Source: Aquabacterium sp. (lineage in GTDB: Bacteria; Pseudomonadota; Gammaproteobacteria; Burkholderiales; Burkholderiaceae_C). Taken from it: a stretch of 41,704 nt of DNA. Location of the stretch: the NCBI GenBank assembly GCA_023150345.1, contig JAKLLB010000029.1, positions 1-41,704 on the forward strand, read 5' to 3'. Below the pieces are notes generated by a model. That model was not told the DNA's origin. It saw nothing but the letters and a program-made list of their open reading frames with translations, and did not search any database. A program made the position numbers and the translations under genes. Shown here piece after piece: positions 14,768-24,463 of the stretch (position 1 is the stretch's first letter; every line of letters starts with the position of its first letter).

Positions 14768-17380
14768 TCACACCGCGTGCCCGCGCCGCCGCAGCAGCTC
14801 GGTGATCGCGTCGTCGATGCTCAGGCCCTGCGCCCGCAGCTCGTCGATCGGCGCGTTGTCCTCCAGCTTGTTGGAGAACAGCAGATGGGTCGCCGGGTCG
14901 AGGATGTTGCGCGCCACGCCTTCGCCCACCGGCGAGGAGATGTAGACCTCCGAGAACACGCCGGGCTCCGTGCGCAGCGAGTTGAGCAGCCGCTTCTTGG
15001 GCTCGTCCATCGACAGCCGCCCCTTGCGGTCGAGCATCTCGATCGACTCGGGCTTCTGCCGCAGCAGAAACACCCAGTCCGAGCAGTTGAAGGCCGCCTC
15101 CATCTGGGCCGATCCGTAGTAGTCGTCGGCACTCTGCGTGGCCGTGCCGAGCGATCCGCCGTACTTGCGGGCGCGACGTGCGGCTTCCTCGACCACGGCC
15201 GCCTTCACGGGGTCGTCGGCGCCGATGTCGCCCAGCTGCTGCTTGAGCTCGTCGATGAAGAGCACCTTGCGCCGGTTGCGCGTCAGGTACATCTCGCCGG
15301 TGATCTGGTGCAGCAGCAGGATGTTGACGACCGCATGCAGGTCGGGCCGGCGCTTCAGCTCCTCGTTCTCGATGACGACGAAGTCGTTGCCGAAGTCGAT
15401 GTTGTTGCGCCCCTCGAAGAAGCGCTCGTACTGGCCGCCGCGGGCGTAGGGGTTCAGCATCACGGCCAGGTCGCGGATGCGCGGGTCCTCGCGCACGCCC
15501 AGCTCCTCGATGGTGCCGGCCTTGAAGGCGTCGCGCAGCGCGGTCACCGTGAGCGCGTTGCCGTGATCGCGGAACAGCTTGATCACCATCGCCGAGATGG
15601 CCTTGTACTGGACCTCGTCCAGCGGCCGGGACATCGAGGCCATCTTGCAGATGGCCGGCACCAGCATGTCGATGTCCTCGTTGATGTCGACGATGTGCGT
15701 GAAGGGGTTGAGGCAGATGTCGACGTCGGGACGGAACTCGATGTACGTGCCCTTGGCCTTGCGGCACAGCTTCTCGAAGGACCGGCCGAGGTCGAGCATC
15801 CACACCTTGGCGTCGATGGCCCGGTAGGACCACGCCATCTCGTTCATCAGCACCGACTTGCCGGACCCGGGCGCGCCGATGATCGCGAAGTTGTAGTTGC
15901 CCAGGTCGTTGTCGAAGATGTCCAGCGTCATCAGCTGGCCGCGCCGGCCACCGAAGACCAGGGCCGGCGTGCGCGTGCCGCGCCACTCGGCGATCAGCGG
16001 CGCCAGGTGGATGGCATTGGCCATCGTCTTGCGCGAGACGCGGCGCATCTTGGCCAGGTCCTTGTGGAAGGCCTCCGACAGCGTCATCGGCAGGCTGGCC
16101 AGCAGCGCCTGCCGGTGCATGTAGACATCGGCGTTGAGCTGGAAGCCCCGGCCGCGCCAGATCGCGTTGGCGGTCTCCTGGGCGGACACGGCCTTCTCGG
16201 GCGGCGAGAAGATCGCCAGCTGGTGGTACAGGCTCACCAGGCTGCTGCCCACGTCGATGGCGTTGGCCGCCGCCGTCCAGTCCTGCAGCTTCTTGCCCAC
16301 ATCGGGCATCACCTCGGCCATCTTGCTGCGTGCGTTCTGGGTCGCGCGCACATGGTTGGCCGTGACCACGGACTTCATGACGTTGGGGTCGAGCACGTGT
16401 ACGCCCATGGTCAGCAGGAACGGCGCGCTGTACTGCAGCGCCGGCTGCATCAGGTCGCCGATCAGCGAGCCCATCTGCCACAGCGCAAAGCGCTCGGGGA
16501 AGGACTTGATCGAGTAGAAGCGTGCTTCCAGCGATCCCCCTCGGCCCTCTGCCTGACCTTCTTTCCAGAGGGTCAGGCCGGCAGGGTGCGGGTCCTGGAT
16601 GGTGTCGAAGTCGACGATCTGATCGCGGATCTCGCGGCCGTCGTCGTAGTGGAGGTTCGGCGCGTCGGTCTGGGAGACCCGGTCCGGGTTGGTGAACAGC
16701 GCACACCAGTTGATCAGGTCCGCAGCGTCGCAGACACGGCTGGGCAGCGACGCCGAGCGCAGCGTGGACGCCATGGACTCGCGCAGCGCGACCAGTTCGT
16801 CGCGCCGGGTCAGGTCGCCGGCCTGTTCCACGCCGCCGGGCACCGACACGCTCATCATCAGCCGGAAGTCGCGGATCGTGTAGTGGAAGCCGGTGGTCAG
16901 CGACTGCTGCGCACCGTGCAGCAGGTGCCCCACGCGCTGCCGCGCGAGGCGGTGGAACAGGTTGTCGTTGCGCGCCGGGCGACCCCAGTGCTTGGCCTTG
17001 TCGGCCTGGTCGGCATCCTCGACGCGCAGGTTGGCGTAGCGGCGCAGCTGCTCGCGGATGTGCGGCGATGCAAAGAGGTGGAACTGGATCCCGGTGGCTG
17101 GCGGGCAGGTCGAGTACAGCGAGATCAGCACCTCGGCCATGCGGTCGTCGGCGCCTGACTGCGGCATCAGCTCGAGCATGAAGCCCAGGCTGTCGCGGTT
17201 GACGAAGAGCTTCTCGTCGGCGAGGTAGGCCGAGTACGGCAGCCAGGACGCGAACTGCTCGGCCGGCGTGTCCGGAGGCGAGCCCAGGCCCAGCCAGCCC
17301 AGGCTGCCGTGGCCGGGGCGGCTGGCGCCGGGAAAGGCTGCGGATCGGGTCGAAGCGGTCGGGGCGAACGGAGTGGGCAT
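14768..17380 (-). CDS. traC: TraC, VirB4-family ATPase of the F-type secretion system
   Basis: An 870-aa cytoplasmic ATPase that energises pilus assembly. The N-terminal TraC domain contains the F-type motif LPYSAYLADEKLFVNRDSLG (residues about 47-66). The C-terminal ATPase domain has Walker A GAPGSGKSV (502-510), Walker B VLFIDELKQQ (about 705-714), and the later FNCSDWVFLLRQKPE segment. Length fits the family. It starts 39 bases after traV and precedes trbI. A long plus-strand frame opposite it is a GC-driven shadow. Confidence 0.95.
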   Translation of the reverse strand: MPTPFAPTASTRSAAFPGASRPGHGSLGWLGLGSPPDTPAEQFASWLPYSAYLADEKLFVNRDSLGFMLELMPQSGADDRMAEVLISLYSTCPPATGIQFHLFASPHIREQLRRYANLRVEDADQADKAKHWGRPARNDNLFHRLARQRVGHLLHGAQQSLTTGFHYTIRDFRLMMSVSVPGGVEQAGDLTRRDELVALRESMASTLRSASLPSRVCDAADLINWCALFTNPDRVSQTDAPNLHYDDGREIRDQIVDFDTIQDPHPAGLTLWKEGQAEGRGGSLEARFYSIKSFPERFALWQMGSLIGDLMQPALQYSAPFLLTMGVHVLDPNVMKSVVTANHVRATQNARSKMAEVMPDVGKKLQDWTAAANAIDVGSSLVSLYHQLAIFSPPEKAVSAQETANAIWRGRGFQLNADVYMHRQALLASLPMTLSEAFHKDLAKMRRVSRKTMANAIHLAPLIAEWRGTRTPALVFGGRRGQLMTLDIFDNDLGNYNFAIIGAPGSGKSVLMNEMAWSYRAIDAKVWMLDLGRSFEKLCRKAKGTYIEFRPDVDICLNPFTHIVDINEDIDMLVPAICKMASMSRPLDEVQYKAISAMVIKLFRDHGNALTVTALRDAFKAGTIEELGVREDPRIRDLAVMLNPYARGGQYERFFEGRNNIDFGNDFVVIENEELKRRPDLHAVVNILLLHQITGEMYLTRNRRKVLFIDELKQQLGDIGADDPVKAAVVEEAARRARKYGGSLGTATQSADDYYGSAQMEAAFNCSDWVFLLRQKPESIEMLDRKGRLSMDEPKKRLLNSLRTEPGVFSEVYISSPVGEGVARNILDPATHLLFSNKLEDNAPIDELRAQGLSIDDAITELLRRRGHAV

Positions 17381-17419
17381 GGTGCGTGCCTCGCAGGGAT
17401 GGCCGGAAGAGGTGTCAGG

Positions 17420-18139
17420 TCAGTCGTTGGGTTCGTTGCCATGCGGATCGACGGGCATCTGCGGCCGGCCCGCCGGAGGTGTCAGGCCGGGCAGGGACAG
17501 CGAACCAGTCGGTTGATCTGTCCGACCGGACTGGTTCGATGTCCTGGGGTCGCGCGACTCGGTGGCGCCGCCTGCCTGGCGCGCGGGTGTCGGCGGAGGC
17601 CGTAGCGGGGCGTAGGCATCGCGGATCTGCCGCTGCGCGTGCTCGACGAGCCACTGGCCATCGTCGACCCGGACGTAGACGTAGCCCTGGTCGTGGAGGT
17701 CGCGGTCGGCGTCTTCCCAGGGTTTGAACCAGAGCCGCAGGATGCGGGCCGACGACCGGAGCGGCATGGCCGTGGGCAAGGGCGGCGTCGATGGCGAGAC
17801 GGCGATGCGGGAGGCCGCCGCGCCTGCAGCGCCCGCCGCGGCCGCGCCGGTGATGCCCTCCGTCGCGCGCGGGGCTTGCGGCGTACCTGGGTTGGCACCG
17901 GCCGTTCGCCGCTGACTCGGCAGGTTGTTCTGCACGGCATTGGCGTAGGTGCCGGAGACGGAGTCGCAGGTCACGCCGTCCGGGGCCTTGCAGGCATAGC
18001 TGGAACTGCCGCTGAGACCGCTCATGCTCATGCAGCCGCTCAGCATCCAGGCCAGCAGCACCGACGCCGCGGCCAGTCCGGTGGCTGGGGCAGCACGCGA
18101 TGTCGGAACTGCGGGGAACTCGACGGCGGACTGCTTCAT
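17420..18139 (-). CDS. traV: TraV, outer-membrane lipoprotein of the transfer channel
   Basis: A 239-aa lipoprotein. The leader ends in the lipobox LSGC, with Cys36 as the lipidated residue, followed by the TraV hallmark [19 protein letters not shown] (residues about 49-67). The C-terminal part is proline-rich. TraV forms the outer-membrane core with TraK and TraB, like VirB7 with VirB9 and VirB10. I chose the ATG at 18139 because it overlaps the dsbC stop as ATGA and begins a proper lipoprotein leader; the longer upstream frame adds non-homologous residues. Confidence 0.9.
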   Translation of the reverse strand: MKQSAVEFPAVPTSRAAPATGLAAASVLLAWMLSGCMSMSGLSGSSSYACKAPDGVTCDSVSGTYANAVQNNLPSQRRTAGANPGTPQAPRATEGITGAAAAGAAGAAASRIAVSPSTPPLPTAMPLRSSARILRLWFKPWEDADRDLHDQGYVYVRVDDGQWLVEHAQRQIRDAYAPLRPPPTPARQAGGATESRDPRTSNQSGRTDQPTGSLSLPGLTPPAGRPQMPVDPHGNEPND

Positions 18140-19059
18140 GGCTTGCCCCCCGCCACCTGCGACACCTGCTGGAGGCGCGCGAGCAGCACGGCCCGGTCGA
18201 CGTAGCCGTCGGTGCGAGTGCCATCCGCCCAGACCAGGGTGGGCGTGCCCTGGACGGCGAGGCGTTGCGCGAGCGCGAGGTTGCGGTCGAGCGGGTTGTC
18301 GCACTCCGGGGCACGCTGCGCGGCCGGGTCACCCGCCGGCCTGAGCAGCGAGGTGTCGCCCTGCAGCATGAACTGGTGCCAGGCCTTCTCGCGGTCCGCC
18401 GCGCACCAGATCGAGACTGGGCGCGCGCGGCCCTGGAAGGGCACGAGGAAGGTGTAGATCGTCACGTCGTCCAGGCCGGCGAGCTCGGGCTCGAGCCGGC
18501 GGCAGAACGAGCACCCCGGGTCGCTGAAGACGGCGATGCGACGGTGCTCGTTGCCGCCGCTGCCTCGCACGGTCTTGATCGCGTCCGCCAGCGGCAGCTG
18601 GTCGAAGGCGATGGGTGCGTCGGGAGCCGGCACGCGGTCGGACTGCGTTGAGGGAACGCCCGCGCCGGCCGCCTGGCCGGCCTGCGCAGCGATGGTGGCC
18701 GCGCGAGCCAGTCTGGGGCCGGTGAGGTCCTGCATGGTCTGGGTGTCGAAGACCCGGCCGAAGATGAAGTAGCGCGGATTGCGCGGCGACACGTAGGCCA
18801 CGTTGCTGTTCATCCAGACCTCGTACAGGCCGGCCACGGGCGAGCGCTGCACCTGCGTGAACTGGGTGCCGGGATGGGCCTTGCGCAGAGCGGCCAGCAG
18901 CCGCGCCTCATCTGCGGCAGCGGCGGCGCCGGCGTGTCCTGCGGCAAGGGCCGCCAGACCGGTCATAAACCAGGCTGCGGGCCGGAGATGCCGGCCGGGA
19001 ACACGCAGGGCGGGGGAGGGATGGGCGAAGCCTGGTGAGGGCTTGTCAGTCGTTGGCAT
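18136..19059 (-). CDS. dsbC: DsbC-like thiol-disulfide isomerase of the transfer operon
   Basis: A 307-aa periplasmic protein. An N-terminal signal segment ends near residue 48, then a DsbC-type dimerisation domain (about 50-115), a linker, and a thioredoxin-fold domain with active site [11 protein letters not shown] (CxxC at 183-186) and the cis-proline [11 protein letters not shown]. Such proteins shuffle disulfides; the likely clients are cysteine-rich TraN and TraU. Dedicated DsbC genes are common in F-type elements such as SXT. The start overlaps the traB end by 14 bases and its stop overlaps traV by four. Confidence 0.92.
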   Translation of the reverse strand: MPTTDKPSPGFAHPSPALRVPGRHLRPAAWFMTGLAALAAGHAGAAAAADEARLLAALRKAHPGTQFTQVQRSPVAGLYEVWMNSNVAYVSPRNPRYFIFGRVFDTQTMQDLTGPRLARAATIAAQAGQAAGAGVPSTQSDRVPAPDAPIAFDQLPLADAIKTVRGSGGNEHRRIAVFSDPGCSFCRRLEPELAGLDDVTIYTFLVPFQGRARPVSIWCAADREKAWHQFMLQGDTSLLRPAGDPAAQRAPECDNPLDRNLALAQRLAVQGTPTLVWADGTRTDGYVDRAVLLARLQQVSQVAGGKP

Positions 19060-20494
19060 CGTCGGAGACCTCCGGGCTGCTCGGGCGGACTGGAAGGGGC
19101 GCGGCGGCAGCGGCGCTCATCGGCACGTCGATGCGGACGCCCTTGGTGATGACGACATCGATCTCGCGGCCGGCGTCGACCTCGATGACGGGGAAGGTGT
19201 TCTCGGCCAGCTTGATGTAGTACTGGGCGAGCCGGTCGAGGGCGCGGCCGACACCGGTGCCGAGCCCGGCCCGGTAGGCGTCGGCACCCGAGGCACTGGT
19301 GATCGTTCCCAGCGGCGAGGTGCTGACGTTGGTGGATGAGGTCGCCAGGCCCTGGCCGATGCCGCTGACCACGCCAGCCAGCAGGGCGTTGGCCAGCATC
19401 TGGCCCTGCTTGGTGACCAGCCGGCCGCGCATGCCGACCTTGCCGTCCTCACCGTAGACGCTGCCCTGAATCTTCACTTCCAGGGTCGCGCCGTCGGCGC
19501 GGACACACGAGAGGTTCTCGGTGCGGAGGTAGGCCCGTTCGGAGCTGATGTCGCCGTAGCCAGCCGCGATGACGAAGCACTCGCGGTACTCGCCACGGAA
19601 GCGGTTGGGCAGCACCGCGTTGTCCGACAGGCGGATCAGCACCGGGTGGGGGTTGGATTGCGCCTGCCCGCCGGTGGGTGCGTCCAGCCCGCCGAGCAGC
19701 GTGCCGCGCGTGAAGCTCACGGGAAGCCAGGTCGACACCGTCCGAGGCTCGGCCGCCGGTGAGCCGGCACGCTCCGAAGCGCTGCCGCTCGTGCCGGGGA
19801 CGCCTTGCATGCTGCGATCGACCAGCGTGACGCGACTGATGGCCGGTGTCGCCGGTGCGGGATCGGCCGTCGGCAGCCCCGGCATGCCCGCCGGCAACTG
19901 TCGGCCGGCTGTGCCCGGGCCGTAGGTCGAAGGGAGCGGCAGGCTGGCCGCCGGCGGCAGCCCGGTCGGCGTCGTGCCGGCCGAGACCGACGGCAAGGCG
20001 GGTGGGAGTGGTGCCGGCACGGGCGGAACCGGGGCTGCGGCGGGCGCCGGAGCGGCGGCGCCCTGGGTCGCCTGCGTCGCCGAGGTCAGGCGCTGTTCCA
20101 GTTCCGCGAATCGCTGCATCGTGCGGGCCTCGAAGGCCTGGCGGTCGCGGTTGAGCCGGGTCTGCTCCTCGCGCTCGCTCTCGTACTGGGCGAGCTTGCT
20201 GCCTGCCGTGCCGACCCACTGGTCCACCGGGTTGACCTGCTGGCCGGGCGGCATGACGCCGATGTTGGTGACCGGCCCCGGCGCGCCGGCGGCGGGCTTG
20301 CGAGAACCTGACGACGACCCGGTGTCCGTGGACGCGAAGATGAGCCACAGCAGGCCCACGCCGGCGGCCACGATCACGCCCAGCAGCGCGAACTGGCGCT
20401 GGCTCGGCGTCATCCGCTCGGCCAGTTGCGCGCCGAGGCGGGTGGCCGACTGGCGAAGGGCGGCTGCGGAGGGTGGCAGGGGCGACACCATCAC
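19046..20494 (-). CDS. traB: TraB, VirB10-family inner-membrane channel protein
   Basis: A 482-aa protein with a cytoplasmic N-terminus, one membrane helix ([19 protein letters not shown], residues about 35-53), a coiled coil (about 100-135), a long proline/alanine-rich linker, and a C-terminal TrbI/VirB10-like beta-barrel domain ([45 protein letters not shown], ending in [18 protein letters not shown]). It bridges inner and outer membranes in the secretion channel. Coupled to traK by an ATGA overlap. Confidence 0.95.
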   Translation of the reverse strand: MMVSPLPPSAAALRQSATRLGAQLAERMTPSQRQFALLGVIVAAGVGLLWLIFASTDTGSSSGSRKPAAGAPGPVTNIGVMPPGQQVNPVDQWVGTAGSKLAQYESEREEQTRLNRDRQAFEARTMQRFAELEQRLTSATQATQGAAAPAPAAAPVPPVPAPLPPALPSVSAGTTPTGLPPAASLPLPSTYGPGTAGRQLPAGMPGLPTADPAPATPAISRVTLVDRSMQGVPGTSGSASERAGSPAAEPRTVSTWLPVSFTRGTLLGGLDAPTGGQAQSNPHPVLIRLSDNAVLPNRFRGEYRECFVIAAGYGDISSERAYLRTENLSCVRADGATLEVKIQGSVYGEDGKVGMRGRLVTKQGQMLANALLAGVVSGIGQGLATSSTNVSTSPLGTITSASGADAYRAGLGTGVGRALDRLAQYYIKLAENTFPVIEVDAGREIDVVITKGVRIDVPMSAAAAAPLPVRPSSPEVSDDAND

Positions 20495-21423
20495 TGGCCT
20501 CCGCGGCGGATGACGAAGACGTTGGTGGTCTCGCCCGGACGCAGGTTGTGGTGCTCGACAGCCACGGCCAGCACCTGTCCACCCGACGGGCTGTCGGGCC
20601 GGTCGAACTCCTGCTCCGCCAGCACCATCACGGCCTGGCTCACGTTCTGCAGCAGGTACTTCTCACCCACCAGACCCCGGCCCTCGTAGCGCCGCATCAG
20701 CGAGAACCTGGCTTCCGCCCAAAGCTGGATGGGCTGGTTGAGCTCGTCCACACGGATGTCGGGCGGCACGCGGTCGGACGCCATCGCCAGGAGCAGCGTC
20801 TTCATCCCCCGGATGTGGTTGGGGGCGGTGCCCAGCGGTGTCTGCGAGCCCGCGGCGCCGGTCGGGGACTGCATCGCCTGCAGTGCCCGTTGGCTGGGGT
20901 CGCGGATGACGATGGTGTCCGCCGGGGTGTCTGCCTTGCGCAGCACCAGCGTGTAGGTGGCGTGCGCCGACGAGATGAACAGGTTGACCGGCTTGGGTGA
21001 GTCGCCGACCGGGCGGATGTAGATCTCGCCCTTGTCGCGGTCGCACTCCAGCACGATCTCCCCCGCGGGGTTCACGGCCGGCAAGGCGGCAGCTGGCTGC
21101 GCACCGTTGCTGGTGGAGGACGGCGCGGCGGGGCCGCAGTTGCTGGAATGGATGTTGCCGAACACGTCCGTGATCGCGGCGCCGTCGATGCGGATGCGCG
21201 TGGGTTCCTTGATCGACAGCACGGCCTCGACGGCCACGCCGTCTCGGGCGTCCAGCACCTGCAGCGCGGTTGCCGGCGCTGCGGCTGCGAGCAGGCCTGT
21301 CAGGGCCGCCCATGCGGCGACCGAACGGAACCAGCGGGGTGTCTGAGAACCTGGCGCCATGGCCACCGTCGCTGTTGGTGCAGCGTGGCGACGGCGCAGC
21401 GGCCGGGATTCACGGCGCGGCAT
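20491..21423 (-). CDS. traK: TraK, secretin-like outer-membrane channel component
   Basis: A 310-aa exported protein with a signal peptide ending PATA (about residue 53). The family core includes EPTRIRIDG near the N-terminus, GEIYIRPVGDSPKPVNLFISS, YTLVLRKAD with a VIRDP segment, and a C-terminal NVFVIRRGG. TraK is the F-type counterpart of VirB9. Cys96 and a second cysteine flank a serine/alanine-rich insertion. The start overlaps the traE end by 14 bases. Confidence 0.92.
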   Translation of the reverse strand: MPRRESRPLRRRHAAPTATVAMAPGSQTPRWFRSVAAWAALTGLLAAAAPATALQVLDARDGVAVEAVLSIKEPTRIRIDGAAITDVFGNIHSSNCGPAAPSSTSNGAQPAAALPAVNPAGEIVLECDRDKGEIYIRPVGDSPKPVNLFISSAHATYTLVLRKADTPADTIVIRDPSQRALQAMQSPTGAAGSQTPLGTAPNHIRGMKTLLLAMASDRVPPDIRVDELNQPIQLWAEARFSLMRRYEGRGLVGEKYLLQNVSQAVMVLAEQEFDRPDSPSGGQVLAVAVEHHNLRPGETTNVFVIRRGGQ

Positions 21424-21976
21424 GGGTCACCTCCTTGAAGGTCTTCAGGTGCATCCGGCCGCCGCTGTACGCGAAGCCCACCTCGTAGGCCTTGGCGTCA
21501 TTGGCTGTTTCCAGGCCGTTGACCAGCGTGCGCAGCCGGCCGCGAACGACGACGGTCTGGGTGTCCTCGCTGGGCACCAGCTGCTGCGGCATGAAGAAGG
21601 TGCTGGCGTTGATGCGCTTCAGCCGCGCCGCCTCCAGCTCCTGGCGGGTCTTGAGCTCGCCGTGCTGGTCGGGCTCCACATAGCCGAGCAGGATGTCCTT
21701 CTTCCAGTCGATGGAGGCCGGCGTCACGTCCAGCACAAGCCAGGCGATGAAGGCGCCCATCTGCTCGAGGTACTCGCCGCTGGCCTTGTCGCGCGAGACC
21801 CAGAAGGACTTGTTGATCGACGGCGGCACGACGACAGTGCGCACCGTGCCCAGCAGGTTGAGGATCACCACCAGGGCCAGCACATGGGCGGCGGCCAGCA
21901 GGCCCACGGTGAGCGCCAGGCCGCGGTTGCGGCGGCGCATCTCCTTGATGTCCCCGTTCAGGCGTTCGAAGTCCAT
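21410..21976 (-). CDS. traE: TraE, VirB8-like inner-membrane assembly protein
   Basis: A 188-aa protein with a short cytoplasmic N-terminus, one transmembrane helix (LALTVGLLAAAHVLALVVIL, residues about 20-39) and a periplasmic domain with VVVPPSINKSFWVSRDKAS, SGEYLEQMGAFIAWLVLDVTP and VRGRLRTLVNG, all typical of TraE/GspE-type F transfer proteins. It nucleates the assembly of the channel. Sixteen bases follow traL. Confidence 0.93.
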   Translation of the reverse strand: MDFERLNGDIKEMRRRNRGLALTVGLLAAAHVLALVVILNLLGTVRTVVVPPSINKSFWVSRDKASGEYLEQMGAFIAWLVLDVTPASIDWKKDILLGYVEPDQHGELKTRQELEAARLKRINASTFFMPQQLVPSEDTQTVVVRGRLRTLVNGLETANDAKAYEVGFAYSGGRMHLKTFKEVTHAAP

Positions 21977-21992
21977 GGTGGCGGCCTTGGGG

Positions 21993-22292
21993 TCAACCGA
22001 CCATGCGCCGGATGTGCGACGGCGGCGTGGCGCGCATTGCCGTCAGCGGGCTGGTGGGCAGGTGCCAGTACAGCCAGTGCACCGCGAAGGCCGGGTGCTT
22101 GTCGGCCTTGATACGGGCGATGGCGCGCGAGGTGAGGGCGCCGGCGGCCAGGCACAGCGCGAAGGAGAACTTCGAACCGGACATGTAGCCCATGAACAGC
22201 CCGAAGAGCAGGGGCGCGGCGACGTCGACGTCCCAGAAGCCGATCTTCCACTGGTCGTCCAGGCGGCGCGGGATGTAGGTGTCGGCGTGCAT
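21993..22292 (-). CDS. traL: TraL, small inner-membrane transfer protein
   Basis: A 99-aa protein with the TraL signature: YIPRRLDDQWKIGFWDVD near the N-terminus, two hydrophobic segments (residues about 25-55), then a basic stretch and the conserved HWLYWHLP. It corresponds to VirB3 and lies between traA and traE in the standard order. Length is normal. Confidence 0.92.
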   Translation of the reverse strand: MHADTYIPRRLDDQWKIGFWDVDVAAPLLFGLFMGYMSGSKFSFALCLAAGALTSRAIARIKADKHPAFAVHWLYWHLPTSPLTAMRATPPSHIRRMVG

Positions 22293-22323
22293 GCGGGCCT
22301 CGTGCTCGTCGGCTGCGCGTGCG

Positions 22324-22740
22324 TCAGATCACCGCACCCATGATCGCGCCCGCGATCACGAGGCCGACCGCTGCGAAGATGGCCAGCCCGACATAGAACA
22401 GCACCGGGCCGAAGTTGCGCAGCGCGGCCAGCGAGATGAGTGCGACCACGAAGCCGACGAAGCCGACGAGGGCCTTGATGCCCGGCCCCAGGCTCGCGAT
22501 CTGCGTCAGCGCCGAGGTGAGCGGGCCGGTGATGCCGGTGAAGGCGACCAGGTCGAGGGCGTAGCCGGGAAAGGCGACGCACAGGCCGAGTGCCATCAGC
22601 ACGAAGAGCGAGACCGGCGACAGCAGGCGCTTCGAGCGGTGGCTGCCGGCGAAGTGCTTCGTACCGGGGTCGTCGACGCCGTCGGTTGTGAGGGAGCCCG
22701 TGGCAGGGGCGGGATGCACAGAGGCGAGAGCGGTGTTCAT
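22324..22740 (-). CDS. traA: TraA-type conjugative pilin precursor
   Basis: A 138-aa precursor. A long leader (about 61 residues) ends in a hydrophobic segment and PGYA; cleavage there would release a mature pilin of about 77 residues with the two-helix pattern of F-type pilins (GPLTSALTQIASLGPGIKALVGFVGFVVALISLAAL, then a second hydrophobic helix to the C-terminus). It precedes traL as in F. The cleavage site is inferred; the S26 peptidase at 13766 or the host leader peptidase could act. Confidence 0.85.
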   Translation of the reverse strand: MNTALASVHPAPATGSLTTDGVDDPGTKHFAGSHRSKRLLSPVSLFVLMALGLCVAFPGYALDLVAFTGITGPLTSALTQIASLGPGIKALVGFVGFVVALISLAALRNFGPVLFYVGLAIFAAVGLVIAGAIMGAVI

Positions 22741-22891
22741 GGGAGTCCTCCGATGGTTCAGGGCTGGGAGACGAAGGTGGATGGCGGTGGCAGTCGGGTC
22801 GGGTGCGGGTGATCAGCGGGTCGGTGGCAGGGTTCAGGCCAGTGCGGGTAGGGCCGGGTGTGCAGATGAGGGTCGGGCGACTGCAGGCGCG

Positions 22892-23662
22892 CTACAGGTC
22901 CGAGGAAACACGCCAGAAGGTGATCTCGACCCGCCGGTTGCGCGCACGGCCTTCCGGGGTGTCGTTCTCCGTGGCGTAGCAGCAGACGCCGCGTCCATCG
23001 ACCTTCACCGCCGCGCCAGCCAGGTGCGGGTGGCCCGCCCGCAGGTACTGCGCGACCGCAGCAGCGCGCTGGCGGGCCAACAGGTCGTTGGCAGCCGCAG
23101 GTCCGACGTTGTCGGTGCGGCCCCGGATGTCGACGCGCCGGATGCCGTCGCCCGTGGCCGCGGCATCGATCAAGGCACGGGAAGCGGCCGTGAGCACCGC
23201 GCTCCCGAACGGAAAGCTCACGACGATCTCGGACACCAGCGGTTCGCCCGCGTCCTCGGGCCCGATCGCGGTTCGCGGCGCATGGGGCAGCGGTACCAGG
23301 GGTCCGGCGATCGCCAACGTCTCGCCGGGGCTCAGCGACTGTGCGATGACCGCATCCGAGCCCGGGGTGGAGTCAGCTCGCGCTTCAGCCGCTGCTGCAC
23401 GCGGCGGATCGACGGCCAGCGTCTTCGGCGTGACGACCGGGCAGGCGGGCGGCGCGCACGTGGCGAACCGAGCCTCGCGGCCGTGGTCCAGCTGGGCGAT
23501 CGACAGCCCAGTTGCGGCGCGCGCCGAAGTGGAGGGCGGCTGAGCGGCCTCTGGCCGCGAAGGGAGGGCGCCAGTTCGGGGTGCGCTGCACGACGACGCG
23601 GCGCCAATGGCCGTCACCGCAAGCACAGGCACGGCCAAGAGCCGAAGCGCACGTCGCGTCAT
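22892..23662 (-). CDS. OmpA-like peptidoglycan-associated lipoprotein
   Basis: A 256-aa protein with a lipoprotein-like leader ([13 protein letters not shown], Cys25) and a C-terminal OmpA/MotB peptidoglycan-binding domain (about 145-250) showing [27 protein letters not shown] and [10 protein letters not shown]. The middle is proline/alanine-rich. The ATG at 23662 overlaps the transglycosylase stop as ATGA; a longer upstream frame is out of context. It probably anchors the transfer apparatus to peptidoglycan. Some ICEs carry such a gene next to the pilin. Confidence 0.85.
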   Translation of the reverse strand: MTRRALRLLAVPVLAVTAIGAASSCSAPRTGALPSRPEAAQPPSTSARAATGLSIAQLDHGREARFATCAPPACPVVTPKTLAVDPPRAAAAEARADSTPGSDAVIAQSLSPGETLAIAGPLVPLPHAPRTAIGPEDAGEPLVSEIVVSFPFGSAVLTAASRALIDAAATGDGIRRVDIRGRTDNVGPAAANDLLARQRAAAVAQYLRAGHPHLAGAAVKVDGRGVCCYATENDTPEGRARNRRVEITFWRVSSDL

Positions 23663-24252
23663 GGCGCCACCCTCGCAGCCAGGAGGATGGGCGCCGGTTG
23701 CGCCGCGTGCACAGACCGCTGCGGGCTCGCCGCGACGCGACGGGAAGCCGCGCCGCTGGCGGAAGGCAGCCGGCGGTAGACCTTCCAGGCGTAGCTGGCA
23801 CGCGCCGCCGTGCAGGCCTCGCCCTTGAGCTGGCTGCAGGCGGAGTTGTAGGCGCCGACGGCGTTCCAGGATGCACCGTGCCGAGCGAACGCGTCGGCCA
23901 GCAGCCACGCGCCGACGTGGATGTTCGTGCAAGGGTCGTAGAGCTGCGCCTCGCTGATGCCATGCCGCGCCAGCGTGGGAAGGTGGGAGCTGTTGATCTG
24001 CATGAGCCCGATGTCGTAGGAGCCCGTGCGCTGCAGATGCGATCGGTTCACCGCACGTGGGTCGAGGTTGGACTCGACACGCGCCACCGCGACCAGCAGG
24101 TGGGGCGACAGCCCGTAGCGCTGCGCCGCCTGCTCCCAGCAGGCCTGGGCCTGCAACGGCGCCCAGCCGGTGGCGAGCGCCGCCAGCAGCCAGGGTCCTG
24201 GCATCGGCCTGGTCAACGACCTTCGCGCGGGGAACAACAGCGGCACCTGCAT
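23659..24252 (-). CDS. Conjugative lytic transglycosylase (VirB1-like)
   Basis: A 197-aa exported enzyme of the SLT family that opens the peptidoglycan for channel assembly. A signal peptide ends QAQA (about residue 36); the catalytic glutamate is in [10 protein letters not shown] (Glu60), followed by [16 protein letters not shown] and GAYNSACS, which match the GLMQIN and AYN motifs. Paired cysteines near the ends of the domain are typical of VirB1-like proteins. ATG at 24252; a second ATG at residue 17 also gives a leader. Confidence 0.92.
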   Translation of the reverse strand: MQVPLLFPARRSLTRPMPGPWLLAALATGWAPLQAQACWEQAAQRYGLSPHLLVAVARVESNLDPRAVNRSHLQRTGSYDIGLMQINSSHLPTLARHGISEAQLYDPCTNIHVGAWLLADAFARHGASWNAVGAYNSACSQLKGEACTAARASYAWKVYRRLPSASGAASRRVAASPQRSVHAAQPAPILLAARVAP

Positions 24253-24463
24253 GGATCGACCCGTGACGTCTTTGTGGACAAGGCGACGCCGTTCCTATCG
24301 GCCAGGCGTGGCCGAGTGCGGGGCGTCGAGCGACGGGTGCGGACCGGCGAAGCGGTCAGGGTCGGAAGCGGGTGTGGAGCGGGTACTGAGCGGGTCCACA
24401 GGGAGGTGACCCGCGGCGCGTGTGGGGCGAAACCCCAGCACCACCGCGCCGTCACCTTTCGCC

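Noticed and set aside
14645-17158. Long plus-strand open frame opposite traC (837 codons)
   Set aside because: It mirrors the codon structure of traC in GC-rich DNA, lacks any family motif, and is full of histidine, arginine and glutamine typical of antisense frames.
24424-24436. GGGG-CGAAA-CCCC hairpin as a terminator after the 171-aa gene
   Set aside because: Only four stem base pairs in the core and no T-tract; it lies within the transfer operon, where read-through is expected.
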